A DNA stretch of 64,000 nt from positions 487,121 to 551,120 of the forward strand of contig VXBA01000127.1 of the NCBI GenBank assembly GCA_013399895.1, written 5' to 3'. This stretch comes from Serilophus lunatus. Taxonomy: Eukaryota; Chordata; Aves; Passeriformes; Eurylaimidae. Positions 51,371 to 62,762 of the stretch are shown here, piece after piece; within the stretch, counting starts at the first letter, position 1, and every line of letters starts with the position of its first letter. Made by a program: the position numbers and the translations under genes. The notes beneath the pieces are model-generated. The model ran no database searches and was not told the origin of the DNA. It saw only the letters and a program-made list of their open reading frames with translations.

Positions 51371-53480
51371 ATAAAATTGTAGAATCAGTAAGATTGGAAA
51401 ATACCAAGTCTAACCTTTGACTGAAGACACCTCATCAGCTAAACGATGGCACCAAGTGCCTTGTCCAGTCATTTTTTGAACAATTCAGGGGATGGTGACT
51501 CTACCACTTCCCTGGACAGCCTGTTTCAGTGCTTGAATTTCTTCACTGAAAGGATAGTTTTCCTGATATCCAAACTGAACCTCTCCTGACACAGCTTCAG
51601 ACCATATCCTCTTGTCCTGTTGCTAGTTGCCTGAGAGAAGAGGCTGAATCCCACCTGGCTACAACCTCCTTTTCAGTTGTAGAGAGTAATAAGGTCTCCT
51701 CTGGGCCTTCTTTTCTCCAGGCTAAACAACCCCAGCTCCCTCAGCCATTCCTCATGGGGCTTATTATGTATGCATATATTGTGACTCAAATGTCTTCCTT
51801 GAAATGAGGATCCCAGAACTGAACACACTACTCAAGGTGTGGCCTCATCAGTGTGGAGTACGGAGAGACAGTCACTGCCTTGGTCCTGCTGGTCACACTA
51901 GTTCTGGTACAAGCTTAAATGCCATTGGCCTTCCTGGCTGCCTGGGCATGCTGATGGCTCATTTTAGTGGCTTCTAGTGGAAACGGACTCCCAGGTCCTC
52001 TTTTGCTGGGCAGCTTTCCAGCCATTCTGCCCCCAGCCTGTAGCGCTGCATGGGGTGGTTGTGACCCAAGTGCAGGACCTGGTACTTGGCCTTATTGAAG
52101 CTCCTACCTTCTTACCATTGATCCAGCTTGTCCAGATCCCTTTGTAGAGGTTTCATACCCTCCAGCAGATCAACACTCCCACCTGACTTGGTATTGTCTG
52201 CAGATTGAGTGCATTCGATCCCCTTGTCCAGACCGTTGACAAAGATATTAAACAGGGTATTGAGCCAATATTGAGCCCTGGGGAAGCACCACTTTTGAAG
52301 GGCCCTCAGCTGGATGTAACTGCAGTCACCACCACTCTCTGGGCCTAGTGATCCAGCCATCTTAACCCGAAGAAGATTTTATCTGTTCAACCCTTGGGCT
52401 GCCAGTTTTTTTCAGCACAATGCTGTGGGAGATGCTATACAAGGCTTTGCTGAAGTCCAGGTAGACAGTATCTACAGCCTTTCCCTTATCCACTAGATTG
52501 GTCGCCTCATCATAAAGGGAGACAAGGCTGGACAATTAGGACCTGCCTTTCCAAAACCTGTGCTGTCTGGGCCCGATCCCCTGGTTATCCTATGCGTGCC
52601 ATGTGATTGCATCCAAGATGGTCTGTCCCATAACTTTCACTGGTGCCACAGTCAGGTTGAGAGGCCTGTAGTTACCCAAATCCTTCTTTTGACCATTCTT
52701 GTAATTAGGTGTCACATTGGCCAACCTCCAGCCATCCAGGACCTCCCCAGTTAACCAAGACTGATGATAAATGATGAAGAGTGTTTTGAAGAACTCTTCT
52801 GATAGTCTCCTCAGTGCCCTCAGATGGATCCCATCTGGCCCCGTAGAGTTGTGAGTGTCTAAGTGGCTCAGCAGTTCACTAACTACTTCCTCCTGGATTA
52901 CTGGTGGTCTATTCTGTTCCCTGTCCCTGTCTGCCAACTCTGGGGGCTGGTTGAGGATAACTAGTCTTTCTGTTGAAGACTGAGGCAAAGTAGGCATTAA
53001 GTACCTCAGGCTTTTCCTCATCCTTGGTTCCAATGTTCCCCTCTGCATCCAGTAATGGATGGGGATTTTCTTTGGCCATCCTTTTGTTATTAATGTATTT
53101 ATCAAAACACATTTTATTACATTTCACAGCAGTGGCCAGATTGAGTTCTAGCTGAGCTCTTGCCTTTCTAATTTTCTCTCTACATGATCCTTGTATTCTT
53201 CCTGCATTTCCTGCCCCTTCTTTCAAAGGTCATAAACTCTCTTTTTTTTTTCCCCTGAGTTCCAGTCAAAGCTCTTTGCTCAGCCAGGCTGGTCTTCTTC
53301 GCTGCTGGCTTGTCTTTCAGCACATAGGGATGGTCTGCTCCCATGCTTTTAAGATTTCCATCTTAAGTATATGTCCAATCTTCCCGGACCCCTTTTTTAT
53401 TAAGAACTGTTTCCCAAAGGACTCTGAATCACTGAGTAGTTGAGTCCAGTCAGCTTGAAAGTGCTGCCATGTAAATTTCT
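51371..53480 (-). mobile_element. CR1 LINE, 5'-truncated, about 2.1 kb, decayed reverse transcriptase gene
   Basis: Read on the minus strand, this copy runs from the region between endonuclease and reverse transcriptase through to the 3' tail. A 171-codon frame at 52590-53105 covers the N-terminal reverse transcriptase region, with LLSHLDTHNSTGPDGIHLRAL, WRLANVTPNYKNG and LGNYRPLNLTVAPVKVMG. Upstream, 52909-53226 carries KARAQLELNLATAVK, and about 53317-53440 carries EILKAWEQTIPMC. Downstream, at about 52190-52205, the catalytic FADDTK motif reads SADNTK, so a catalytic Asp is lost. The C-terminal part (about 51480-51760) is broken by stops, and the tail at 51371-51390 is degraded. The element is dead and older than the copy at 12211. 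It lies antisense to PCCA. Confidence 0.94.
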
Positions 53481-54299
53481 GCGTAAAAGCCTGCATGACC
53501 TGTGCATGTAAAGCTGGGGTTTTTAGTGGCAGTGCAGGCCAGGGTAGTGATGGTGACAAGGGGGCTGGCATGTCATCTGATGTGATTTGAAACCTATCTG
53601 TGTCTTCAGGTGCATACTAGTTTGTATATGAACCACAGCTAGCACAAGGATGAGCGCTGGGAAGTATGTTATGTGCACATAGGACTGGGTAGAGCTTAAG
53701 AAGCAGAAATATGACTGCGAGTGCTTGGAGGCCAGAGGGATCCTTAACTAGAGTGAAGAGCAGACCATCTGTGTTTATAGATTTGCCATCGTTTTTGGGA
53801 GAGCAAGTTGGTCTATGCCTAAAGAGAAGCTGGAAACCAGGTATCCAGACTCTGAAATCATTCGGGCAGGTGAAGGTTACTGATTTGATCAATTAAAAAA
53901 AAATTAAAGTAGCATGGTGGAGCATTGTACAGACCACTCAAGTTGGATGAGGAAGGAAACTAAAACTTCTTTAAAAAACTGAAGGAAGTCTCTGTCACAA
54001 AATATGATAGCATCACAGAAACCCTGACATCTTCTGGAAGGGCAAAGTGATGGGATGCAAGGCAGAAGATTTGTGAAGGGTGTTTGATACTGCTGCTAGA
54101 TTGATGAACTGGTTTTGGCATACTTGGGTCTATGACTCACTGCCAAGGAAGAACTGGTTGAAGATACGATACCGAAGAGAGTCTTTGCTGTGTCACCCGT
54201 GAAATAAATGGTTGGTGTTTAGGATCTTGAGGCAAGTGAAGAAAAAGATTAGCAGGGTACAGACCCTGGACATCAGGCTAATGGATTTCAGCATATTCT
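53481..54299. other. Short intronic stretch between CR1 copies
   Basis: About 800 bp without a recognised gene. The part nearest 53481 may be further diverged 5' sequence of the minus-strand CR1, since I cannot place its 5' limit exactly. A 91-codon minus-strand frame (53617-53892) shows no motif. Confidence 0.4.
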
Positions 54300-55091
54300 T
54301 TATTTATGCAAGGTGCTGCACTTCGGCAACCCCCAGTATCAATACAAGCTGGGACATGAATGGATCAAAAGCTGCCATGCCAAGAAGGACTTAGGAGAGC
54401 TGGTGGATGAGGGGCTGGACATGAGCCGGCAGTGTGCACTTTCAGCCCAGAAAGATGACTGTGTCCTGGGCTGTATCAAAAACAGCGTGGCTAGCAGGTC
54501 AAGGGAAATGATTCTGCCCCTCTGTTCTGTTCTTGTGAAGCTCCACCTGGACAGCTGCATCTAGCTATGGAGTTTCCAGCACAGAGAGGACATAAACTTG
54601 TTGGAGTGAATTCAGAAGAGGGCCACGAAGATGATTAGAGAGATGGAGCACCTCTCCTAGAAGGAAAGGCTGAGGAAATTGTGACTGTTCAGCCCAGAAA
54701 ACGGGAGAGAGAGAGATTGAAAAAGCAAGCTCCAGGGAGACCTTGTAGCAGCATTCTGGTATCTAAAGGGGGCCTACAAGGGAGCTGGAGGGGGACTTTT
54801 TACAAAGGGATGGAGTGACAGGACAGGATGGAATGGTTTTAACTGAAAGAAGGTAGGTTTAGGTTACATATTGGGAGAAAATTATTTAACATGAGGGTGG
54901 CGAGGCACTGCGACAGACTATCCCGAGTAGTTCTGGATGCCCCATCCCTGGAAGTGTTCAAAGTCAGTTGGATGGGGCTTTGAGCAGCCTAGTCTAGTGG
55001 AAGGTGTCCTGGCCTGTGGCTTGAGGGCTTGAATTAGGTAATCTTTAACGTCCCTTCCAACCCAACCCATTTTGTAATCCCGTGATTTTGC
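54300..55091 (+). mobile_element. CR1 LINE, 3' part, strongly decayed
   Basis: The + strand shows the CR1 ORF2 segment that follows the catalytic motif: VLHFGNPQYQYKLGHEW, KDLGELVDEGLDMSRQC, and NSVASRSREMILPLCSVLVK (54313-54564). Decayed versions of the downstream blocks continue to about 54960. The 3' end has the ccttccaaccca block (about 55053) and degenerate octamers (attttgtaatcccgtgattttg pattern) at 55070-55091. Several stops and frameshifts make it non-functional. It appears more diverged than the copies at 40535 and 12211. Confidence 0.9.
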
Positions 55092-55099
55092 AGGTAGGC

Positions 55100-56240
55100 A
55101 GAGTTCCATGGGAGACAGCTCTGAAGCAACTTTATCTGGAAAAGAGCTTTGTTAGGAAAGGTATAATGACAGACCTGCGATGTAAAAGCTGCATATGCGA
55201 GGTAGAAGCCTGGACAGGATACAAAGGAGGAATTTACAAAAGTTATCTGGGCATGGAAGGATGGTGTTAGGAAAGACATTTCTTCAGCGTTGCAAGGGGT
55301 ATTAGGATTAACATGAAGATCTTCTATCACTGTATTATTAATAAAATGCTAAAAAGAACTCAACAAAGGAGTAACAAGTGACTTGGTAACAGCAGGCACA
55401 GATAAGATAGAGACACTTAATGATTTCTTTGCTTCTGTCTTCACTAAGAAGATCTGCCAGGTCTGTGTTATTAGTGAAAGGATTCAGGGAGTAGGCAGAT
55501 GCAGATCAAGTCAATGATTGGGAGAGTTAAGTGCATGGAAGTCCATGCATCCGGACAAGCTGCATCTAAGAGTGATGAGAGAGCTGTCTGGTGTGGTCAC
55601 AGACTGCACTCTATAACTTTGAAAGGTCATGAAAGCTGAGGGAGGTCCTTTGTTACTGGTGGAAAAACAAATATTGCATGAGTCTTGAGAAAAGGCAAAC
55701 TCCATGGCAATACAGCCTAGTCAGCTTCAATCCCTCAGAAGTTTATAAAGTGGAGTACATTTCTAGGCACATAAAGAAGGTAATAGGGAACAGTCAGCAT
55801 GAATTTACTGAGGGCTGATCGACCTGACAGCTTTTTGTGGTAAACTAACAGAATTTGTTGTTTAGGAGAGATCAGTGAACGTCATTTACCTTGACTTTAG
55901 CAAGTTTTTTGGCATGATCTCATACAACCAGATGGATAAAAAGAGTGGTCAGGCTCAATGTGTGATGGTTAGTGAGTTGAATGGGTTGTACTCTGCTTGG
56001 AGATCACCAAGGTTCTTCAAGGTTCTGTATTGTGACCAGTTCTGTTCAACAATCTTGTCAGTACCTACAGGTGGCAATGGGAGTGCACAGTTACAGAGGG
56101 CAGAGTTGGAGAAAGTTCTCAATACAGTCAAGGGCAATGCTGCCACCCAGTGGGACCTAGACAGGCAAGAGGAATGGACTAATGGGAAGGAACTTCGTGT
56201 AACTGAACAAAGTCAATGTCTGTCTTGGGAACGCAGTAAC
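55100..56240 (+). mobile_element. CR1 LINE, internal part (pre-RT and RT core), strongly decayed
   Basis: Here the + strand carries the 5'-ward half of a CR1 ORF2. There are remnants of the NDFFASVFT-like block near 55420-55445 (tgatttctttgcttctgtcttcac), the GPDKLH-like block near 55550, and VNVIYLDFSKFFGMIS at 55878-55925, matching the VYLDFSKAFD block. Remnants of the segment after the catalytic motif lie at 56130-56200 (TQWDLDRQEEWTNG). The catalytic stretch between them is shortened. It stops about where the neighbouring copy at 54300 begins in CR1 coordinates. It is non-functional, and its 3' tail is missing. Confidence 0.8.
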
Positions 56241-56339
56241 TAAATATGGTCTGAGTTTTGAGTAAAAGGATCTAATCACTTCCCCCTATCAACAGACTAC
56301 ACTTCTGTTAACAGAGTACAGGGAACTGATAGCAGGTTT

Positions 56340-56680
56340 TCATGCCAGGTTGTGCTGCTGATTCATTTGTGGCCTGCTGACATGTCTGCCCACATCTCCA
56401 AGTCCTTCTTTACAGAGTGGTTCCCCAGCCAATCAGGTTGCATTGCAATGGGCTCTTCCTTCTCACATGTTGGACTTAAAAACTAGCCTTGAATTTTAGA
56501 AGGTTTCCATAAGCTCCTTCCTCTTGCCTGTCTAGGCCCTCCTGGATGGCAGGTCTGTCAGAGAGAGTGTGTTAACTGTTTACCCCAGTTTTGTGGCATT
56601 TGTTAGCTTGACAAGAGTACACTGTCGCTTCTTCCAGGACATAGTCCTGGAAAATGTTAAACTAGCAAATACAGTCCAAA
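56340..56680 (-). mobile_element. CR1 LINE fragment, minus strand, strongly decayed
   Basis: Landmarks of a reversed CR1 are present: cacatctccaagtccttcttt, gtctaggccctcctggatgg, an aagagtac-act region matching the counterpart of the region around the catalytic motif, and a gacatag...aaaatgttaaac block matching the usual gtc-att-gat...gatgttaaac. The overall match is weak but the order is right. Limits are approximate. It belongs to a different CR1 insertion from its plus-strand neighbours. Confidence 0.6.
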
Positions 56681-59600
56681 AAAACAGAAGAAAAAGCATG
56701 TACAGTAAGAAGGAGGTTAAACAATAAGGACCACCAACAAGGGAAATCTTACTGTGTTTCTCTGCATTTATGCATAATGTATTTGCATTTATGAATGGAA
56801 ACATGTGAAGTACTAATTGGTTGCTACTATTTCCTAATGTGGCAGATGTAACTCTGTCTTTAAAAACTTTGAATAAAAACAATGTGAGGGAGTTGGAGCA
56901 AATTGTATAACAAGATCCAATAGTTGCCAAGACAACTCTGCAAATTGCCACAGGTCTTTACAGACTCCAGATAGCCAATAATTGTCACGGTAAGGAAGTG
57001 TGTTGTGGTTCTTGGCTTTGTGAATATATAGAGAGATGCAAGATAGTGTTTGAATTCTCCTGCAGGCTAGGAAGATTTATTTACGTTGAGGACTAGTAAA
57101 ATACTTTACAAGATGCCTGGGATTTCATGCATCATGCTTTTAAAGGATGTCTTGGACTAGTTTGCCTCACATTCCTAAGGTTGCATGGGACTGCAAAAGG
57201 TAAGGATGATAGCTTTGGCACAGGACAGTTTTCACTTGCCTTTTCTATTCTGTTCCATGTGTTAGCTAGACAGTAGATTAGATGATAGCTTCACGAATGT
57301 TGTGAACACTGGGAACTAAAAGCCACTTTGTCCAACTCAGTTTGGCTTAGTCTGAGATCACTGCAGACTGTTATTGAATTGCTGCCTACAGCTGGACCTT
57401 CTATTGCCACACTGTGCTATGAGTCCTCTGGCCACCCTATCTTCTACACAAGAAGCAATACCTATACTTTACCTGACTTATAAAAATGTAAAGAATCTCT
57501 TGGCTATTTTGGCATGGGTGATACATTTAGCAGTAATGGAATTAGAGTCTTCTGCCTGAGACAGTTACTTTTCTCCAGAGAAGAGGATACCTTTATTTAC
57601 GTAGGCTTGAATAAAGTCCTCAAACGTGTAAGCTACCTCACATTTACAACAGTGATGCTTGCTAGTATTGTTCATTCTTTGCAGGAATGATTTTAAGGTT
57701 TCACTTTGTAGAGCCCTTGCTGCCCACTGGATGTGCCTTAGATTTACAGCTAAATGAATCCCAGTTGAAGGGATTGGAGCCTATGATAGTGAATATTCAT
57801 AAATCTCCTGTGAAGAACAATGTCTGTTTTCCTGAAGGGTATATTTTCATGGGCAGCTGTCTTGATCAGAGAAAGATTTTAGCAAGGCAGGTCTGCAGAG
57901 GATGACTTTTCATTTGGTAGATCTGATTGACTAGGGAATGCTGTCACTTTTGCTATAGCAAGAGGTAGAAGAATTAAGGGGTGTATGGAATGTGGCTAGG
58001 GATAGCATATCCATGTAATTAGGGCTGGGATTCTCAAGTCAGATGCATGCTGGGAAGCAGAATTGTAACCATGGGATTAAATCAGCAGACTTAACTTAGT
58101 AATACTTAAGGCTGGCATGAGGAACTTCAGGCATAATGTTTTGGAGCATCAGGCAGGAAACAAATGCTTGAGCTGCCCTCCAGTCTCCTGGAAAACCACC
58201 TTCATTTCCAAGAGAAAAGAAGTGACATGTGCCAGATGTACAGGAGACTCTGCATTAGTAAATTAACAGGGCTATAGCACTCAGGCTTGTGCTGCCTTCT
58301 TTAATTGCCTGACATGCATATAGAATGCCAAATGTTGTTCTCTAAAGGAAACTGAATGCAGATCATGCTTTTCAACTCTTTGCACTATTGGTTAGCTGGT
58401 ACCTATCATGCTGAACATCATGAACTCAGTCCACAAGAGGTGAAGGGGCTGCTACTTGTGTAGTTCAGGTGCATGCCAGTGAAAGTCTGCCGAGTTGTGA
58501 CAGTGGAGTAAGCTGTTGACCTTTTTCTAGCATCATGTCTTGGACTTGTCATTCTTTTTTCTGAGACCTCATTTACAGTAGCTCTTAAATTGGAAAGGGC
58601 TGTGACTGCTTTTATCTTTTATGCCCTTACACAGGGACAAACAAACCTTTTTAAAATAAAATAATCCATCACTGCTGCACCACATGGATGTAGTGTAGCA
58701 GTGGTTCAAACCAACATAATTACTGTAAGATGCACACATGCATACATACACACATATGTGTATACTTGGAACTGAGTAGCTGAGGATAAAGCTAGACTGG
58801 TATAGCTGTGGTGTAAAGCAAAATGTGATCCACTGCAGGAGTGAATTGTTAATTGTTAATGAAATGTTAGCATCCATTGAATGATGGTTTGTTCTTGGTT
58901 GTCTAAGGAACACAGAAACAAAATAAAACAGGAAGCAGTCAATGAAACTTCATTAGTTAATACCCATGTCTCCCTCCACACCCTACACCCTCATACCCCT
59001 ACTCCCTCCCCAGGCCTAAAGCAAAAAAGCCCTGGTGTTATTGCAGTTATTAGGTTACATTATCATATCCATTGCTAGAGGAAGAATGAAGGCAAATGCA
59101 AACTTCTGACAAGTTCTTTGACTGTCTTATCTCTTCCCTTGCTTCCATCCACTCACCTTGCTAGGCTGTTGGCTGCTCAGCTGCAGAAAGAAAGTTTGCT
59201 CTATTAGGTGAAGTATTTCACTCTCCATCTGATTTTTGGTCCACCATGTCCCATCTTCCCCCCCTCCTCCCCTTTTCCATCATTTTTGGTAAAAGTAACA
59301 TGCTTATTGCATGGTAAATTTCTTATCCTCTGTGCTTTTTCATATTCTCTGATATCTTGACCTCCTGTCTTTGTCATCCTACCTATTGGAGCACAGATAG
59401 CCAAATTTCCTTGAGATTCTCTTGGCTTCACATCATCTTCCCCAGTCACACATACCACGGTGAGCTGAAGGTGAAAGCAGATAAAAGCCTGTAGCTCCAT
59501 TCTGTAAGAAGAATGCTGCAGTATATGGGGTATGCATTAGTTCACATAACCCTTCCCCTGACCTGTTTTTCTTTCTTGAATAGGAAAACCTAGTATTTGC

Positions 59601-61728
59601 TTGCTGTCTCTTTTTTCAGGGTGGTTTCCACCAAAAATGTTCTGATACTAATGTAATCTGGAATCAATGATGGCTAGACTTGAATAGACCCTTGTGTGAA
59701 ACTCTGAACAGGTCATTTACAACTGTGGCACACTTGGTTTACTTCTCTTTTGCTCATCTGTACAGTGAAAAAAGAGCTAATGATTAAATTGAGTTTGTTG
59801 TGGAGGTATTGACTTGAATCTTGCCCCTGGAACACCCTTTGCTAGAACTGTAGATACACTGGCTATAGATTTTCTGTGAGACTGCACGTAAATCCTACAG
59901 TGCAATGAGCAGTACAGAATACAGTTGAGGGATTTTTTTGGTGACTGGTAGCCTGGTCCGCTTTCATACTGTGTCACCTCCCTCCCTGGAGAGATCTGGT
60001 AAATGGTGTTTTCAGACCCAGGCTTGAATGCAGACAGTCTTTTTGGTTTTAGCAGTAGTGACAGACAGCTTTTTAAATAATTGCCTTACCAAAGTTCAGT
60101 GGGTAATCAAAGAGGGTTAAGACAGAGTGCTGGATTTGCTTTTCTCTATTTGGGAAGTTTTTCAGATGTTTCTCCTGTTCTCAGTAAAGACAGTACTTAC
60201 TGATTCAGGTAAGCTGAGAGCGGGTTAGGTTCACCCGTGTGTTCCAGCTGCTTTGCAGTGCTCTGGAAATGCAGACCAGCTGCAGGTCTGGCTTAACTCA
60301 AGACAGGTTTATGGCTGGTTTACATCACTGGAGCAGTGTAAAGTACCTGAAGCATGCCAGCTAATCTGGCCTATTGGTGAACCATTATAAATTACTTGTT
60401 TTTCTTCATGTTCTTTACGTGTAACTTTATTAATAGTTAAAGCCCATAGAAATTGCGTAAATTGTATTGCTAAGGCAGACTTTGTGTTTTAAACTGAAGT
60501 CTATAAAATTAGAGGGTTTTTTAAGCCAGAACTTTTTTTCTTAACTGAAATAAAATTATCAAATTATACAGTGCTCCTCTGTTTTGGATTTCTTTTAAGA
60601 TGCCTGTTTTTATTATAAGATGAAATAATGGTAAATCTGAAATCTAAAAGAGTGGGTTTAATAAGTTTTCTTTTGCAAAATGTGGGTTCAGCTTTTGTTC
60701 TAAATGCAGTAAATTTTCTCCGGTTTATTGAGAATGTATGCAATATTTGTGTCATTATTATTACTGTCTGTAATTTACTGATTAAAAATACTTTGGAGAT
60801 TTGAGCAAGGAAGGAAATCCATCAACCATGATTTTTCTTCTGTTTATAGTAAATTATATAACTGGAGTCATATTTACCTATCTTCAATAGCATAAGTGTT
60901 CAAAACATGCCAAAAATATTGTTCACTAATTATATTAGTCCACACATAATTTTTTTTATAATCCATCTCTTTTCTCTGAGGCTGCCATAGTCTTGAATGT
61001 GTGGTGTGCATTTTTAAATAGTAATATTCAATAAAAGAATGCCAGAAGTGTCACTACAGCTACCCTGAGTGATGCTGAACCCAGAATTTTTGCTCTTCGC
61101 CTAGAAATATTTCTGTAAAAAGAATATGAAATGATTTTAAAAAAAGTCTTTCTGGATAAGCATATTGGCATTCAAGTCAGAAATTGTATTACTCTGATCA
61201 GCTGGATATTGAAAGAAAACATGTCAGAATTTGCAAACTTTTTCTAGACTTTGTGGCAAAATGCTGAAGAATTAATTACTGCCTCATATTAATTAAGATA
61301 ACAATGCAAAGCCCTTCATTAGAAGCATAGGAAAAGTTCTTCCTTGGTCCTTGGAGAGAATATTATATGCAAGCCCTGTTGTGTGGGTTGCAAGGTGTCA
61401 CTGGAATTTATATGCATTACTTGTCTAATTGCAGTAAATGTAGCATGTCCAGATAGGTTTAAAAGTTGGATGGCTGTTTGTTACTTGCTGGAAATCACTT
61501 GAAACCTTGCTACTCAGAGGCAGCTGTTCACAGGTCCTTCACCTCTCCCCAGAGATAGCTGGAAGACTGTGTTGTTGGACCCTGTCTTTTATGGCAGAAG
61601 CAGTAAACATGACAGGTTGTTTGGGAGCCATCTGTTTTAAAATGGTTGCTGCTTTGTATGCAGTAATGAACTTGAGATCAATTTTCTGTCTGTCTTCATA
61701 GTAACAGCCTTGTTTGGTGTCACAACAG
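56681..61728. other. Intronic stretch leading to the second PCCA exon, no other gene recognised
   Basis: AT-rich sequence with short low-complexity patches: an imperfect CA/TA patch at about 58725-58765 and pyrimidine-rich tracts at about 58970-59015 and 59225-59280. A 114-codon minus-strand frame (58569-58913) crosses the CA/TA patch and has no motif. No RNA gene or transposon is recognised. The last bases form the acceptor for the exon at 61729. Confidence 0.5.
59256..59280. repeat. Pyrimidine-rich tract
   Basis: A C/T-only run of C7 followed by tcctccccttttcc-type sequence. It is not followed by an AG that begins a PCCA-like reading frame, so I do not read it as a splice acceptor. Confidence 0.6.
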
Positions 61729-61827
61729 GTGGAAGTTGATGGGATGAAACTAAATGTGACCAGCAAGTGGAACCTGGCTTCACCCTTGTTGTCTGTCACC
61801 ATTGATGGCACTCAGAGGACTATACAG
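61729..61827 (+). CDS. PCCA: PCCA internal exon (probable exon 20), propionyl-CoA carboxylase alpha subunit, BT domain
   Basis: This 99 bp exon (33 codons, phase 0 at both ends) is bounded by an acceptor ending cacaacag and a donor starting gtaatc. It has no stop, and its peptide includes VEVDGMKLNVTS, WNLASPLLSV and DGTQRT. These blocks are nearly identical to human PCCA in my memory, and this part of the BT domain lies roughly 80 residues before the biotinylated lysine of the AMKM motif. That motif is in a later exon outside this window. The previous exon ends on a codon boundary, so the joined peptide reads through ...SSFS into VEVDG..., as in the family. The acceptor's pyrimidine tract is weak, being broken by G and A bases. 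No disabling change is visible, so this looks like an active gene, not a processed copy; the intron confirms that. Confidence 0.97.
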
Positions 61828-62660
61828 GTAATCTCACCAACACATCATTTGTAGAGCTGAGACAACTAGAAGTCTTTGGGCATAAAGACAGTACTTAAAT
61901 GGAGGGTCTAAACTTACTGCTTCATAAAAATTATGTGATGTTTTACAGGTAGCATAATGTTTCTACTTTGAGATGAATTCACTGATGCTTTGGATGCATT
62001 CAAAGATAGTCATAAGTTTTTGTATGTCTTTCTTTTAAAGAGAAATTCCTTATTTAGACAGAAGTCTACTCCAGCTTATAGGATCTCTTAATGGCTTGTG
62101 AGGAGACATAATTTCTTAATCACTTAAGAAATAAAAAATGGATTACTGAAAAATAACAACCAACCAAAAAAAACCGCCCAATCCACAACAAAAACCCTCA
62201 CGGGGTCCTGTAGTAAAATTAGTCTCTTCCTGGTGTTTGAATTGTGTGATTTTTCCATTTTGGGCCTTTGCACTTTGAAAGTCATGGGACAGTGCATTTC
62301 CCACTTCACTTGTTTTTATATGCTTTTATGAAATATGATTAGTACCATGACTTGAGAGGTGAAATGTAGAAAACTTGTATGGTCTAAGAAAAGAGGACTA
62401 AAAAGGTTAAAGTGGTTGTACGTTCTTTTCTTCTGACCATTTGTGTGTTTGAAACCAAATCCAAAGATCAGATGCTGCTTTTAACTGCCTTGTTCTGAAA
62501 GTAGTGCCAGTCAGGATTTATGTGTTTGTTGACAAACGATTTATTTACAAATATCAATTGATATCCTTTTACAGATATTCATATAGCATATTTACAAATA
62601 TCCTATTAATAGTGAAGAAGAAAAATCAAAACTTACTGAAAGTATTTTTTCTGCATACAA

Positions 62661-62762
62661 CAGTATCACAGTATCAGCAAGGTTGGAAGAGACCTTAGAG
62701 ATCATCAAGTCCAACCTATAATCTAACAGCAACCCATCATCTAAACCATGGCACCAAGTTTA
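62661..62762 (-). mobile_element. CR1 LINE, short 3' tail fragment
   Basis: The order cagtatcacagtatcagcaa, ggttggaagagacc, agatcatcaagtccaacc, then aaaccatggcaccaagt is the reverse of a CR1 3' end with its octamer-type tail on the left. It is about 100 bp, non-coding and fairly well matched to the family pattern. It is inserted in intron 20 of PCCA, antisense to the gene, about 830 bp after the second exon. Confidence 0.88.

Larger units (their letters stand above)
20911..61728 (+). other. PCCA: PCCA intron 19, complete, about 40.8 kb
   Basis: The intron begins gtaagttc at the 3' edge of the first PCCA exon and ends ttggtgtcacaacag before the second. It is phase 0 and a standard GT-AG intron. 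It contains two large and several small CR1 fragments, one LTR remnant and scattered simple repeats. CR1 copies occur in both orientations, so there is no strong strand bias here. Correct splicing requires all of these, including any splice-like sites within them, to be skipped. Confidence 0.92.

Noticed and set aside
56580..56951. 123-codon minus-strand open frame with hydrophobic stretch
   Set aside because: Its C-terminal part overlaps a decayed CR1 fragment, and the rest has no motif. Chance frame.
58569..58913. 114-codon minus-strand open frame
   Set aside because: Crosses a CA/TA-rich low-complexity patch that gives the Tyr/Cys/Val repeats; no family match.
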